DNA of 64,000 bases from Micromonospora zamorensis (GCF_900090275.1 NZ_LT607755.1:5084001-5148000); one strand, 5' to 3'. Positions 17,283-25,846 are shown, numbered from the stretch's first letter. Translations and numbers: made by a program. Notes: a model not told the origin generated them from the sequence alone.

Positions 17283-17288
17283 CATGCT
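17283..17288 (+). promoter_or_regulatory. Leaderless-type -10 hexamer CATGCT
   Basis: CATGCT ends six bases before the GTG at 17295. The two divergent leaderless promoters here are only about 50 bp apart. Confidence 0.45.
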
Positions 17289-17294
17289 GAGACC

Positions 17295-17912
17295 GTGTTC
17301 GAAGTCCTCACCGGCACTGGCCTCGCCGCATCGGCGGGCCTGAACGCCTACATACCCCTGCTCATCCTCGGTCTCCTCGGCCGTTACACCGATCTGATCG
17401 ACCTGCCCAGCGGCTGGACCTGGCTCGGCAACGGCTGGGTCATCCTCATCATGGCGGTGCTGCTCGCCGTCGAGATGGTGGCGGACAAGGTGCCCGTGGT
17501 CGACCACATCAACGACATGGTGCAGACCGTGGTCCGGCCCACCGCCGGCGGCCTGGCCTTCGGCGCCGGATCCTCGTCGGAGACCGTGACGGTCAGCGAC
17601 CCGGGGAGCTTCTTCTCGTCCCACCAGTGGGTGCCGGTCGTCACCGGCGTGCTGCTGGCACTGGGTGTGCACCTGCTCAAGTCCGCGGCACGACCCGTCA
17701 TCAACGCGACCACCGCCGGGTTCGGCGCCCCGGTCGCCAGCACCGCCGAGGACGCCACCAGCGTGGTGGTCTCCCTGGTGGCGATCATCCTGCCGGTGTT
17801 GGTGCTGGCTTTCCTGCTGGGCCTGGTGGTCTTCATCTTCTGGTTCTTCCGGCGACGCTCGGAGCGCCGCCGGGAACGCGACGCGGCCCGCGCCGCCGGC
17901 TTCCGCGTCTGA
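17295..17912 (+). CDS. DUF4126 integral membrane protein
   Basis: This 205-residue membrane protein of unknown function has about four to five helices: residues about 5-30 ([21 protein letters not shown]), 45-62, 112-130 and 158-188 ([20 protein letters not shown] and on). The family name DUF4126 is recalled from the GLNAYIP start and the TAGGLAFGA segment. The C-terminus is a basic cytoplasmic tail. It is divergent from nucS and convergent with the ethylmalonyl-CoA mutase, 15 bp away. Confidence 0.8.
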   Translation: MFEVLTGTGLAASAGLNAYIPLLILGLLGRYTDLIDLPSGWTWLGNGWVILIMAVLLAVEMVADKVPVVDHINDMVQTVVRPTAGGLAFGAGSSSETVTVSDPGSFFSSHQWVPVVTGVLLALGVHLLKSAARPVINATTAGFGAPVASTAEDATSVVVSLVAIILPVLVLAFLLGLVVFIFWFFRRRSERRRERDAARAAGFRV

Positions 17913-17927
17913 CGCCTGATCGACGGG

Positions 17928-19934
17928 TCAGGGCAGGTCGTTGGCGCGGCGGATGACGGTGACCAGGTCGTCGATGATGCCGGTGAGGGCGAAGTCCTTC
18001 GGGGTGAAGACCCGGGCCACCCCGGCAGCCCGGAGCGTGTCCGCGTCGCCGGCGGGGATGATGCCGCCCACCACCACCGGCAGGTCCGCCCGGCCGGCGG
18101 CGCGCAGCCCGTCGAGCACCGCCGGCACGGCGGCCAGGTGCGACCCGGAGAGCACGGACAGCCCGACCAGGTCGACGTCCTCCTCGACGGCGGCGGCGAC
18201 GATCTGCCCCGCCGTCAGCCGGATGCCCTGGTAGACAACCTCGAACCCGGCGTCGCGGGCGCGTACAGCGATCTGCTCGGCGCCGTTGGAGTGCCCGTCC
18301 AGGCCGGGTTTGCCGACCAGCAGCCGCAGCCGGCCGCTGCCCAGCTCGCGGGCGGTGGCGGCGACCCGCTCGCGGACGGCGGCCAGGCCCGGGTCGCCGC
18401 CGCTGCCGGTGGCGCCGGCCAGGCCGGTCGGTGCGCGATACTCGCCGAAGACCTGGCGCAGCGCGCCGGACCACTCGCCGGTGGTCACCCCGGCCCGCAC
18501 GCACTCCAGGGTGGCCGGCATCAGGTTGGTGGTGGTCGCGGCGTCCGCGCGGAGCCGGGCGAGGGCCGCGTCGACGGCGGCCGTGTCCCGGTCGGCCCGC
18601 CATCGGCGTACGCCCTCGGTGGCGGCCGCCTCGACCGCGGGGTCGACCTGCTCGACGGCTTCCGCGCCGGCGGCGGTCAGCGGGGAGGATTCGGTTTCGG
18701 TGTACCGGTTGACCCCGACCACCACGTCGGCACCGGACTCCATCCGCCTGCGGCGTTCGGCCAGCGACCCGACCAGCGCGCTCTTGAGGTAGCCGGTCTC
18801 CACGGCGGCGACCACGCCGCCCAGCTCCAGCACCTTGTCCAGCTCGACCCGCGCGCCGGTGACGATCTCGGCGACCAGCGCGGTCATCACGTGCGAGCCG
18901 GCGAAGAGGTCGGGATATTCGAGCAGATCCGACTCGTACGCCAGGACCTGCTGCATCCGCAACGACCACTGCTGGTCCCAGGGGCGGGGCAGGCCCAGCG
19001 CCTCGTTCCAGGCGGGCAGCTGCACCGCGCGGGCCCGGGCGTCGCGGGACATCGTCACGCCGAGCATCTCCAGCACGATGCGCTGAATGTTGTTTTCCGG
19101 CTGCGCCTCGGTGAGGCCCAGCGAGTTGACCTGCACGCCGTAGCGGAACCGACGTTGCCTGGCCTCGGTGACCCCGTACCGGTCCCGGGTGATCTCGTCC
19201 CAGAGCACGCCGAACGCGCGCATCTTGGCGATCTCCTCGACGAAACGCACCCCGGCGTTGACGAAGAACGAGATCCGCTGGACCACGTCGCCCATCCGCT
19301 CGGCCGGCACCTGGCCGGAGTCACGGACCGCATCGAGGACGGCGACCGCGGTGGCCAGCGCGAAGCCGACCTCCTGCACGGGCGTGGCCCCGGCCTCCTG
19401 GAGGTGGTACGAGCAGATGTTGACCGGGTTCCACCGGGGCATCTCCCGCAGCGTGTACGCCACCACGTCGGCGGTGAGCCGCAGGGACGCCGCTGGCGGG
19501 AAGATGTACGTGCCCCGGGACAGGTACTCCTTGATGATGTCGTTCTGGGTGGTGCCCGAGCAGCGGGCCAGCTCGGCGCCCTGCTCCGTCGCCACGGTGC
19601 CGTAGAGAGCGAGCAGCCACATCGCCGGGGCGTTGATGGTCATCGAGGTGTTCGTGTCGGCGAGCGGGATGCCGTCGAAGAGCGCCCGCATGTCGCCGAG
19701 GTGCGCCACCGGCACGCCCACCCGGCCGACCTCGCCGGAGGCCAGCTCGTGGTCCGGGTCGTACCCGGTCTGGGTGGGCAGGTCGAAGGCGACCGACAGG
19801 CCGGTCTGCCCCTTCGCCAGGTTGCGTCGGAAGAGGGCGTTGCTCGCGGTCGCCGACGAGTGGCCGGCGTAGGTACGCATCACCCACGGGCGGTCCCGCT
19901 CGGGCAGCCGTCCCGGAAATGCCGTCTCGTCCAT
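17928..19934 (-). CDS. ecm: Ethylmalonyl-CoA mutase (MeaA)
   Basis: This AdoCbl-dependent enzyme isomerises (2R)-ethylmalonyl-CoA to (2S)-methylsuccinyl-CoA in the ethylmalonyl-CoA pathway. Its 668 residues join a TIM-barrel mutase domain (residues about 1-510: RTYAGHSSATASN, GLSVAFDLPTQTGYD, DTNTSMTINAPA, SGTTQNDIIKEY) to a cobalamin-binding domain. The latter has KPGLDGHSNGAE at about 540 (the DxHxxG ligand loop), VGLSVLSGSH and VVVGGIIPAGD. Single-chain architecture and length match MeaA rather than the two-subunit methylmalonyl-CoA mutase. The adenosyltransferase at 27423-27995 can supply the cofactor and ccr the substrate. Its promoter is leaderless and contains a palindrome. Confidence 0.93.
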   Translation of the reverse strand: MDETAFPGRLPERDRPWVMRTYAGHSSATASNALFRRNLAKGQTGLSVAFDLPTQTGYDPDHELASGEVGRVGVPVAHLGDMRALFDGIPLADTNTSMTINAPAMWLLALYGTVATEQGAELARCSGTTQNDIIKEYLSRGTYIFPPAASLRLTADVVAYTLREMPRWNPVNICSYHLQEAGATPVQEVGFALATAVAVLDAVRDSGQVPAERMGDVVQRISFFVNAGVRFVEEIAKMRAFGVLWDEITRDRYGVTEARQRRFRYGVQVNSLGLTEAQPENNIQRIVLEMLGVTMSRDARARAVQLPAWNEALGLPRPWDQQWSLRMQQVLAYESDLLEYPDLFAGSHVMTALVAEIVTGARVELDKVLELGGVVAAVETGYLKSALVGSLAERRRRMESGADVVVGVNRYTETESSPLTAAGAEAVEQVDPAVEAAATEGVRRWRADRDTAAVDAALARLRADAATTTNLMPATLECVRAGVTTGEWSGALRQVFGEYRAPTGLAGATGSGGDPGLAAVRERVAATARELGSGRLRLLVGKPGLDGHSNGAEQIAVRARDAGFEVVYQGIRLTAGQIVAAAVEEDVDLVGLSVLSGSHLAAVPAVLDGLRAAGRADLPVVVGGIIPAGDADTLRAAGVARVFTPKDFALTGIIDDLVTVIRRANDLP

Positions 19935-19940
19935 GGCCGG

Positions 19941-19946
19941 AGTTTA
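19941..19946 (-). promoter_or_regulatory. Leaderless -10 hexamer TAAACT for the mutase
   Basis: On the minus strand TAAACT ends six bases before the ATG at 19934. Confidence 0.6.
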
Positions 19947-19948
19947 AG

Positions 19949-19962
19949 TTACCGCCCAGTAA
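19949..19962. promoter_or_regulatory. Palindromic operator candidate TTACCGCCCAGTAA
   Basis: This 14-bp near-perfect inverted repeat (TTACCG/CAGTAA) lies two bases upstream of the mutase -10, in the spacer where a bound repressor would block RNA polymerase. TetR-type regulators of acyl-CoA genes often use such sites; the actual regulator is not visible in the window. Confidence 0.5.
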
Positions 19963-20072
19963 AAGGGGCTGTGGAAAACCACACAGGTCCATGTCGGGGA
20001 CATCCGGGTGCGAAGTACCCGCTGTGGCGCGCACCGCCACACCCCGGGCACCGGGCCAGCAGGGTCAGGACG

Positions 20073-20078
20073 CACACT
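20073..20078 (+). promoter_or_regulatory. Leaderless-type -10 hexamer CACACT
   Basis: CACACT ends seven bases before the ATG at 20086. The same hexamer stands at the same distance before two other genes (24076 and 39374). Confidence 0.45.
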
Positions 20079-20085
20079 GGACGGC

Positions 20086-20937
20086 ATGGATGACGAGCTG
20101 GCCATCTCCGTCCGAGGGCTGCGCAAGGCGTACGGCGACAACGTGGCGGTGGCGGGCGTGGACCTCGACGTGCGCCGCGGTGAGGTGTTCGCGTTGCTCG
20201 GCCCGAACGGTGCCGGCAAGACCACCACGGTGGAGATCCTGGAGGGCTACCGGCACCGGGATGCCGGCGAGGTCTTCGTGCTCGGCGCGGACCCGGCCCA
20301 CCCGGACGCCGACTGGCGCTCCCGTGTCGGCATCGTGCTCCAGGGCACCGGCGAGTTCGACGAGCTGACCGTGGCCGAGGTGATCCGGCACTTCTCCGGC
20401 TTCTACCCCGCCGCCGACGACCCGGACAAGGTGATCGAGCGGGTCGGGTTGGGCGCCAAGGCGAAGGCCCGTACGCACACCCTCTCCGGCGGGCAGAAGC
20501 GCCGCCTGGACGTGGCGCTGGGCATCATCGGTCGCCCCGAGTTGCTCTTCCTCGACGAGCCGACCACCGGCTTCGACCCGGAGGCCCGCCGCGAGTTCTG
20601 GGAACTGATTCGCGACCTCGCCGCGGCCGGCACCACCATCGTGCTGACCACGCACTACCTGGACGAGGCGGAGGCGCTCGCCGACCGCGTCGGTGTGATC
20701 GCCGGTGGCCGGCTGGTCGAGGTGGCTGCCCCGAACCGGCTGGGCAACCGGCAGGAGGCCCTCGCGACGGTCTCCTGGCGTACCCCGGACGGGACACTGG
20801 AGAGCGCGCAGAGCGCGACGCCGACGGCCCTCGTGGCCGACCTGGCCGCGCGCCACGGCGGCGAGGTCCCCGGCCTCACGGTGACCCGGCCGACCCTGGA
20901 GGACGTCTACCTCACCATGATCGGACACGCGCGATGA
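20086..20937 (+). CDS. ABC exporter ATP-binding subunit
   Basis: This 283-residue ATPase of an ABC-2-type exporter has Walker A GPNGAGKTTT at about residue 39, the signature LSGGQKRRLD at about 132, Walker B LLFLDEPTTGFD at about 154 and the switch His in TTHYLDEAE. A C-terminal extension follows the ATPase core, as in drug- or lipid-exporting members. The ATG at 20086 is chosen over an in-frame ATG at 20008 because the conserved ISVRGLRKAYGD begins seven residues after it. The stop overlaps the permease start in ATGA. Confidence 0.9.
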   Translation: MDDELAISVRGLRKAYGDNVAVAGVDLDVRRGEVFALLGPNGAGKTTTVEILEGYRHRDAGEVFVLGADPAHPDADWRSRVGIVLQGTGEFDELTVAEVIRHFSGFYPAADDPDKVIERVGLGAKAKARTHTLSGGQKRRLDVALGIIGRPELLFLDEPTTGFDPEARREFWELIRDLAAAGTTIVLTTHYLDEAEALADRVGVIAGGRLVEVAAPNRLGNRQEALATVSWRTPDGTLESAQSATPTALVADLAARHGGEVPGLTVTRPTLEDVYLTMIGHAR

Positions 20938-21779
20938 CCACCACGACAAGGCCGGCGACGCCGGCCACCGCGACCCGCAGCCGTCGACACGGTGCCGGCG
21001 CGCTCGCGCTGCGCCAGGGCCGGCTGGAGATCACCCAGTTCCTGCGCAGCCGGGAGTCAGTGGTCTTCACCATGGGCTTCCCGATCATCATGATCCTGAT
21101 CTTCGCGTCGATCTTCAGCGGGGAGATCGGTGGCGGGGTCAAGTACACCCAGTACTTCATCACCGGCATGATCGCGACCGGCCTGATGACGGTGAGCTTC
21201 CAGAACCTGGGCATCTGGATCCCGATCGAGCGGGACCGGGGGGTGCTCAAGCGCTACCGGGGCACGCCGATGCCGAAGTGGGTCTGGTTCGCCGGCAAGG
21301 TGATCATGGTGGTGGCGATCGGCATCGCCGAGACCGCGCTGCTGCTGGCCGTCGCGGTGGCGCTGTTCGATCTCGACCTGCCGGGCACCGCCGGGAAGTG
21401 GTTGACCTTCGGCTGGGTCTCCGGGCTCGGGGTGACCGCCTGCACCCTGTGCGGCATCGCCATCTCGTCGCTGGCCCGCACGGCACGCAGCGGCTCGGCG
21501 GTGGTCACCCCGGTCGCCCTGGTGCTCCAGTTCATCTCCGGGGTGTTCTTCGTCTTCACCGACCTGCCCACCTGGATGCAGCAGGTGGCGGCGCTTTTCC
21601 CGCTCAAGTGGATGTGCCAGGGGCTGCGGTCGGTCTTCCTGCCCGACGGCTTCGGCGCCCAGGAACCGGGCGGCTCGTTCGAGCTGGGCCGGGTCGCGCT
21701 GGTGCTGGCCCTGTGGTGCGTCATCGGCGTGGTGCTCTGCATGACCACCTTCCGCTGGACCACCAAGCGCGACGGCTGA
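20934..21779 (+). CDS. ABC-2 type exporter permease
   Basis: The membrane partner of the preceding ATPase has 281 residues and six predicted helices: about 45-65 (VVFTMGFPIIMILIFASIFS), 75-95, 125-147, 160-185, 195-215 and 245-268. The ABC-2 signature region PLKWMCQGLRSVFLPDGF precedes the last helix. The substrate is unknown; similar pairs export antibiotics or lipids. The two genes overlap by four bases and are surely co-translated. Confidence 0.88.
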   Translation: MTTTTRPATPATATRSRRHGAGALALRQGRLEITQFLRSRESVVFTMGFPIIMILIFASIFSGEIGGGVKYTQYFITGMIATGLMTVSFQNLGIWIPIERDRGVLKRYRGTPMPKWVWFAGKVIMVVAIGIAETALLLAVAVALFDLDLPGTAGKWLTFGWVSGLGVTACTLCGIAISSLARTARSGSAVVTPVALVLQFISGVFFVFTDLPTWMQQVAALFPLKWMCQGLRSVFLPDGFGAQEPGGSFELGRVALVLALWCVIGVVLCMTTFRWTTKRDG

Positions 21780-21823
21780 GCGGCAGGCTCGACCCCCCGG
21801 CGCCGCCGGTCGGACGGCCCCGC

Positions 21824-22777
21824 TCAGCCGCCGGCGGCGAGCGCGGCGCCGAGCGGTGTACGCCAGTAGAGCACCTCGCGCCCGGACCGCCGTTTGCTGA
21901 CGGCGCCCGCGTCGAGCAGCACCCGCAGGTGATCACTCACAGTCCCGAGGGACAGCCCGGTCACCACCACCAGCTGGGAGGTGCTCAGCGGCGCGTCCAG
22001 CCTGGCCAGGATGCTGGCCCGGTTCGCGCCGATCAACCGGGCCAGGCCGTCGGGTGCCGGTGAGGCGGGGTCCATCAGGATCCCGCGCGCTGGGTAGACC
22101 ATCCCGAACCGGGTGGGCGCGTCCCACACCACCCAACCACGGCGGCAGTGCGCCGGCACGAACACCAGCTGCTCGGCCTCGTCCAGCGACAGCGGCGGCT
22201 CGGAGTAGTCGTTGATCTGGAGGCGGCCATCGCCCAGCCAGCGCATGTTGCGGTTGAGATCGGCGATCACCCCCGCCCAGCCTCCCGCGCTCAGCGCGGT
22301 GGTACGGGCGACGATGTCCGCCCGCAACCGGCGTTCCCGCTCCGGCCACTCCGGTTCGACGGTGTGCGTCCAGACCCAGTTGAGCAGCTCCACCACCTGA
22401 CCGGTGAGGCCGTCCGCCAGCAGTTCGGGCGCGAGCGACTCCGGGCGGGTGACCCGCAGGTCGGCCCGGACCTGTTCGTCGGACAACCGTCCGACGGCCG
22501 CCAGCTCGGCCGGGAACGTCGGTTCCGGCGAGGCCGGCGCGATGGTGAAGAAGTCGGCGACCCACCGGGAATTGAACGACGCGGGCAGCAGCGCCCGGGC
22601 CACCGGCCGGGCGGCGAGCATCCGCTGGAACGCGTCGACGTGCGGACCACGCCAGGCCCACTGCCAGGGCGTACGCGGGTTGTACAGCGCGCGCAGCGCG
22701 GCGACCGTGTCGACCATCGGCGAGACCGTGAAGCGGCTGCGCGCGAGCAGATCCGACGGCACCTGCCAGACGCCCAA
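21824..22777 (-). CDS. ArsR-type winged-helix regulator with long N-terminal domain
   Basis: This 317-residue protein has its helix-turn-helix at the C-terminus (APLSTSQLVVVTGLSLGTVSDHLRVLL, residues about 262-290) and the wing in VSKRRSGREVLYWRT. About 240 residues precede it, of the DUF5937 type often found with this HTH. Regulators of this build usually control the divergent transporter; here that is the MFS gene starting 57 bp away. The start is TTG at 22777, supported by GGAGG six bases upstream. A GTG at 22762 is a less likely alternative. Confidence 0.8.
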   Translation of the reverse strand: MGVWQVPSDLLARSRFTVSPMVDTVAALRALYNPRTPWQWAWRGPHVDAFQRMLAARPVARALLPASFNSRWVADFFTIAPASPEPTFPAELAAVGRLSDEQVRADLRVTRPESLAPELLADGLTGQVVELLNWVWTHTVEPEWPERERRLRADIVARTTALSAGGWAGVIADLNRNMRWLGDGRLQINDYSEPPLSLDEAEQLVFVPAHCRRGWVVWDAPTRFGMVYPARGILMDPASPAPDGLARLIGANRASILARLDAPLSTSQLVVVTGLSLGTVSDHLRVLLDAGAVSKRRSGREVLYWRTPLGAALAAGG

Positions 22778-22783
22778 GTTTCG

Positions 22784-22788
22784 CCTCC
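22784..22788 (-). promoter_or_regulatory. Ribosome binding site GGAGG that selects a TTG start
   Basis: GGAGG on the minus strand is followed by six bases and TTG at 22777. No ATG or GTG lies at a suitable distance. Confidence 0.6.
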
Positions 22789-22822
22789 AGACGTAACTCT
22801 ATGGAACGCAGCCGACGCCCCA

Positions 22823-22828
22823 CACGCT
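22823..22828 (+). promoter_or_regulatory. Leaderless-type -10 hexamer CACGCT
   Basis: CACGCT ends six bases before the GTG at 22835. No ribosome binding site precedes that GTG. Confidence 0.4.
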
Positions 22829-22834
22829 CGTGCC

Positions 22835-24028
22835 GTGAGAACGTACACAGACCTGTTCGCCGCCCGCGAGTTTCGCAACCTGTTCCTCGCCAATTGCGCG
22901 GGGATCGCCGCGCACACCACGTCGGCGTTGGCGCTGGGCGCGTTGACCTACGCGTCGACCGGCTCGGCGCTGATCACCGCGCTGAGCATGTTCGGCGCAC
23001 CGCTGGCCGGTGTGCTCGGCAGCCTGACGTTGCTGTCGGCCGCCGACAGCCTGCCGCCCCGCCGCGCACTGACCCTGGCCGCGGTGCTGGTCGCGGCCGG
23101 AGCGGCGGTGCAGGCCGTACCCGGGGTGCCACTGTGGACCCGCTTCGCGATCATCTTCGTCAGCGGATACGTCGGCTCGATCACCGGTGGGGCGAGGTGG
23201 GCACTGCTCACCGACATCCTGCCGGCCAACACCTACGTACTGGCCCGGGCCACCATGAACACGAGCGTCGGGGTGATGCAGATCGCCGGGTTCGGGCTGG
23301 CCGGCGCCCTGCTCGTCTGGCTGAGCCCGGAGCAGGTGTTCCTGCTCGCCGCGGTGCTTCGGGCGGTGGCCGCCGCGGTGGGCTGGTTCGGGCTGGCCGA
23401 ACGCCCGGTCCGGGCCACCGAGCGGACGACGATCGCGCGCACCCTGCGGGTGAACAGGGAACTCTGGGCGGACCGTGGTCGCCGGTCGCTCTTTTTGAAC
23501 CTGTGGGTGCCCGGTGGTCTGATCGTCGGGTGCGAGGCGCTCTTCATTCCGTACGCCGGTGATCGCGCGGGCTTCCTCTTCGCCGCCGCCGCCCTCGGCA
23601 TGCTGATCGGCGACGTGGTGGTCGGGCGGTTCCTGAGCGCGGCCCGCCGGGAGCGGTGGGTTCCCGCCCTGCGGTTGCTGCTCGCCGTCCCCTACCTGGT
23701 CTTCCTGCTGTCGCCGCCGCTACCGCTGGCCATCGTCGTCGCACTGGTCGCCTCGATCGGCTTCGCCGGCGGGCTGCCGTTGCAGGAGCGGCTGATCGCC
23801 CGCTCGCCATCCGAGGCCCGTGGCCAGGTGCTCGGTCTGCATCAGAACGGCATGCTGGCAGGGCAGGCGCTGTGCGCCGTGCTCGCCGGCGCGATCGCCG
23901 ACCTGGTCCCGACGTACCAGGCCGTCGCGCTGCTGGCCGGGGCCTCGCTGGCCGCCACCGTCGCGCTCACCTCGGGGCTGCGGCGGACCGCACCCGCACC
24001 CGTCGCGGCGACCAAGCGGGACGGCTGA
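22835..24028 (+). CDS. MFS transporter, 12 helices
   Basis: This 397-residue major facilitator has twelve predicted helices, for example ALALGALTYASTGSALITAL, LTLAAVLVAAGAAVQAVPGV, FLFAAAALGMLIGDVVVG and LRLLLAVPYLVFLLSPPLP. The loop between helices 2 and 3 (SAADSLPPRRALTLA) fits the MFS pattern weakly. The relatives I recall are small-molecule or drug exporters. The divergent ArsR-type gene is its likely regulator. The GTG at 22835 starts directly before the conserved TYTDLFAAREFRNLFLA; frames open further upstream are antisense to the regulator. Confidence 0.85.
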   Translation: MRTYTDLFAAREFRNLFLANCAGIAAHTTSALALGALTYASTGSALITALSMFGAPLAGVLGSLTLLSAADSLPPRRALTLAAVLVAAGAAVQAVPGVPLWTRFAIIFVSGYVGSITGGARWALLTDILPANTYVLARATMNTSVGVMQIAGFGLAGALLVWLSPEQVFLLAAVLRAVAAAVGWFGLAERPVRATERTTIARTLRVNRELWADRGRRSLFLNLWVPGGLIVGCEALFIPYAGDRAGFLFAAAALGMLIGDVVVGRFLSAARRERWVPALRLLLAVPYLVFLLSPPLPLAIVVALVASIGFAGGLPLQERLIARSPSEARGQVLGLHQNGMLAGQALCAVLAGAIADLVPTYQAVALLAGASLAATVALTSGLRRTAPAPVAATKRDG

Positions 24029-24063
24029 GCGGCAGGCCCCTCCCCGAATTGCCCTCGGGCTGC

Positions 24064-24069
24064 CACACT
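24064..24069 (+). promoter_or_regulatory. Leaderless-type -10 hexamer CACACT
   Basis: CACACT ends six bases before the ATG at 24076. Confidence 0.45.
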
Positions 24070-24075
24070 CTGCCG

Positions 24076-24897
24076 ATGGCCGCTCGACCGACCCGGCGTG
24101 GTCTCCTGCTCGCGGGGGCAGGGGCAACGGTGCTGGCGGTCGGGGCGGGCTGGGCGGCCCGCGACCTGATCCGGCCCGCGCCGGCACGACCGGTGCCGCC
24201 GGACGCGCCGACCGGCGACGAGCGGCTCACCAGCCGTCCGTCCGCCGCGCGTGGTCGTACTGTCGACTTCTACACCGCCGTCCCGGACGGGTACGGCGAC
24301 GGTCGGGGGTTGCCGGTCTGCCTCGTGCTGCACGGCGCGTCCACCACCGCTCGGGACTTCCCCGGGCTCGGCCTGGGCCGCTTCCTCACCGACGCGGTCC
24401 GCCGGGGCGCGGCACCGTTCGTCCTGGCAGGAGCGACCGGCGACCGGCTTTCCTGGCGTCCCTCCGGGCGGGACGACCCGCAACGGATGGTGCGCGAGGA
24501 GTTGCCAGCCTGGTGCGCCGAGCGGGGCTTCGACGCCACCCGGTTGGCGGGCTGGGGCTGGTCGATGGGTGGCTACGGCTCGTTGCTGCTCGCCGGGACC
24601 TGGCCGGGGTTGCTCCGGGCGGTGGCGGCCTTCTCCCCCGCCGTCGCGCCCGGCGATGCCGTCTTCGCCAACGTCGACCGGCTGCGCGGCACACCGCTGG
24701 CCCTCTGGTGCGGTCGGCAGGACGACTTCCTGGACGACGTGCAGGCGCTGGAGCGGGCACTGCCCGAGCCGGCCGCCCGGGCGGAGTACGCCGACGGCCG
24801 ACACGACTTCGGCTACTGGGGCCGGATGATCCCGAGCGCCTTCGACTTCGTCGCGGCGGCGTTGGCTGCCCCCGCCCGGTCTCCCGGCCCGGGATGA
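24076..24897 (+). CDS. Exported esterase, alpha/beta-hydrolase fold
   Basis: This 273-residue hydrolase has a Tat-like signal peptide (RPTRRGLLLAGAGATVLAVG, residues about 4-25) with no lipobox Cys, so secretion or membrane anchoring is likely. The catalytic core has VCLVLHGAST, the nucleophile elbow GWSMGGYG (Ser near 162), the Asp strand LALWCGRQDDF and the His in GRHDFGYW. It resembles esterase D/antigen 85-like fold members; the substrate is unknown. The stop codon lies inside the hairpin at 24886-24911 that separates it from the convergent dehydrogenase. Confidence 0.78.
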   Translation: MAARPTRRGLLLAGAGATVLAVGAGWAARDLIRPAPARPVPPDAPTGDERLTSRPSAARGRTVDFYTAVPDGYGDGRGLPVCLVLHGASTTARDFPGLGLGRFLTDAVRRGAAPFVLAGATGDRLSWRPSGRDDPQRMVREELPAWCAERGFDATRLAGWGWSMGGYGSLLLAGTWPGLLRAVAAFSPAVAPGDAVFANVDRLRGTPLALWCGRQDDFLDDVQALERALPEPAARAEYADGRHDFGYWGRMIPSAFDFVAAALAAPARSPGPG

Positions 24898-24911
24898 GCA
24901 CATCCCGGGCC
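24886..24911. terminator. Bidirectional terminator hairpin
   Basis: GGCCCGGGAT and ATCCCGGGCC pair perfectly over ten bases around a six-base loop. The esterase stop codon lies in the hairpin, and the convergent dehydrogenase ends 18 bases further on. Confidence 0.65.
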
Positions 24912-24928
24912 CGCGGCCTACCGCCGTC

Positions 24929-25777
24929 TCAGTACGTGTAGAAGCCCTTGCCGGTCTTGCGGCCCAGGTCGCCCGCGGTGACCATGCGCTGGAGCAGCTC
25001 CGGCGGGAAGAACTTCTCGTCGGCCGTGTCGGTGTAGATGTTCTTCGAGGCGTGCAACAGCACGTCCACACCGGTCAGGTCGGTGGTGGCCAGCGGACCC
25101 ATCGCGTGCCCGAAGCCGAGGCGGCAGGCCGTGTCCAGGTCCTCGGCGGACACCACGCCGGACTCCACCAGCTTGACCGCCTCCATCACCAGGGCGGAGA
25201 TCAGCCGGGTCGTGACGAAGCCGGCGATGTCCCGGTTGACCACCACCACCGTCTTGCCGATCTCCTCGGCGAAGGCCCGTGCGGTGTCCAGCGCGGCGTC
25301 GCTGGTCTTGTAACCGCGTACCAGCTCGCAGAGCTGCATCATCGGCACCGGGGAGAAGAAGTGGGTGCCGACGACCGACTCGGGTCGCTCGGTCACCGCG
25401 GCGATCTGGGTGACCGGGATGGCCGAGGTGTTGGTGGCGAGCACCGCGTCGGCCTTGCAGATCTTGTCCAGGGCGCGGAACACCTCGTGCTTGATCTCCA
25501 GCCGCTCGAAGACCGCCTCGACCACGATGTCCGCGTCCGCCGCCGCCTCCAGGTCGGTGGTCGGGGTGATCCGGGCCAACGTCGCCTCGACCTCGGACGC
25601 CTCGATCTTGCCCTTCTCGGCGAACTTTTCCAGCGACTTCCGGATGCCGCCCAGCCCCCGGGTGGTGGCCGCGTCGTCCAGGTCGCGCAACGTCACCTGC
25701 CAGCCGGCCTGCGCCGCCACCTGAGCGATGCCGGAGCCCATCAGCCCGGCCCCGACGACCGCGAGTCGACCCGCCAT
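24929..25777 (-). CDS. 3-hydroxybutyryl-CoA dehydrogenase
   Basis: This 282-residue enzyme interconverts acetoacetyl-CoA and 3-hydroxybutyryl-CoA, an early step of the ethylmalonyl-CoA pathway and of butyrate or PHB metabolism. The sequence shows the NAD site VVGAGLMGSGIAQ at residues 7-19, the active-site ATNTSAIPVT and GTHFFSPVPMM segments, and the C-terminal domain from GFVTTRLI to LGRKTGKGFYTY. It is the single-unit relative of the double enzyme at 10511-12301. The ATG at 25777 follows GAGGGAG. An operator-like sequence shared with the other dehydrogenase lies at 25830-25846. Confidence 0.9.
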   Translation of the reverse strand: MAGRLAVVGAGLMGSGIAQVAAQAGWQVTLRDLDDAATTRGLGGIRKSLEKFAEKGKIEASEVEATLARITPTTDLEAAADADIVVEAVFERLEIKHEVFRALDKICKADAVLATNTSAIPVTQIAAVTERPESVVGTHFFSPVPMMQLCELVRGYKTSDAALDTARAFAEEIGKTVVVVNRDIAGFVTTRLISALVMEAVKLVESGVVSAEDLDTACRLGFGHAMGPLATTDLTGVDVLLHASKNIYTDTADEKFFPPELLQRMVTAGDLGRKTGKGFYTY

Positions 25778-25829
25778 CTACTTCTCCCTCGCTGCGATTG
25801 AGTGCCTGCAAACACCCTAGTCGGCGAGC

Positions 25830-25846
25830 CTGAACGATGGCTAAGG
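25830..25846. promoter_or_regulatory. Operator-like sequence CTGAACGATGGCTAAGG
   Basis: This sequence lies 53-69 bases upstream of the dehydrogenase start and just upstream of a possible -10 (TAGGGT at 25819-25814 on the minus strand). It matches 12333-12349 at 14 of 17 positions, differing only in the three central bases. Confidence 0.6.

Noticed and set aside
19935..20085. Cobalamin riboswitch upstream of the mutase
   Set aside because: No B12-box-like sequence is seen, and the leaderless promoter leaves no room for a leader RNA. The adenosyltransferase gene likewise has no leader.
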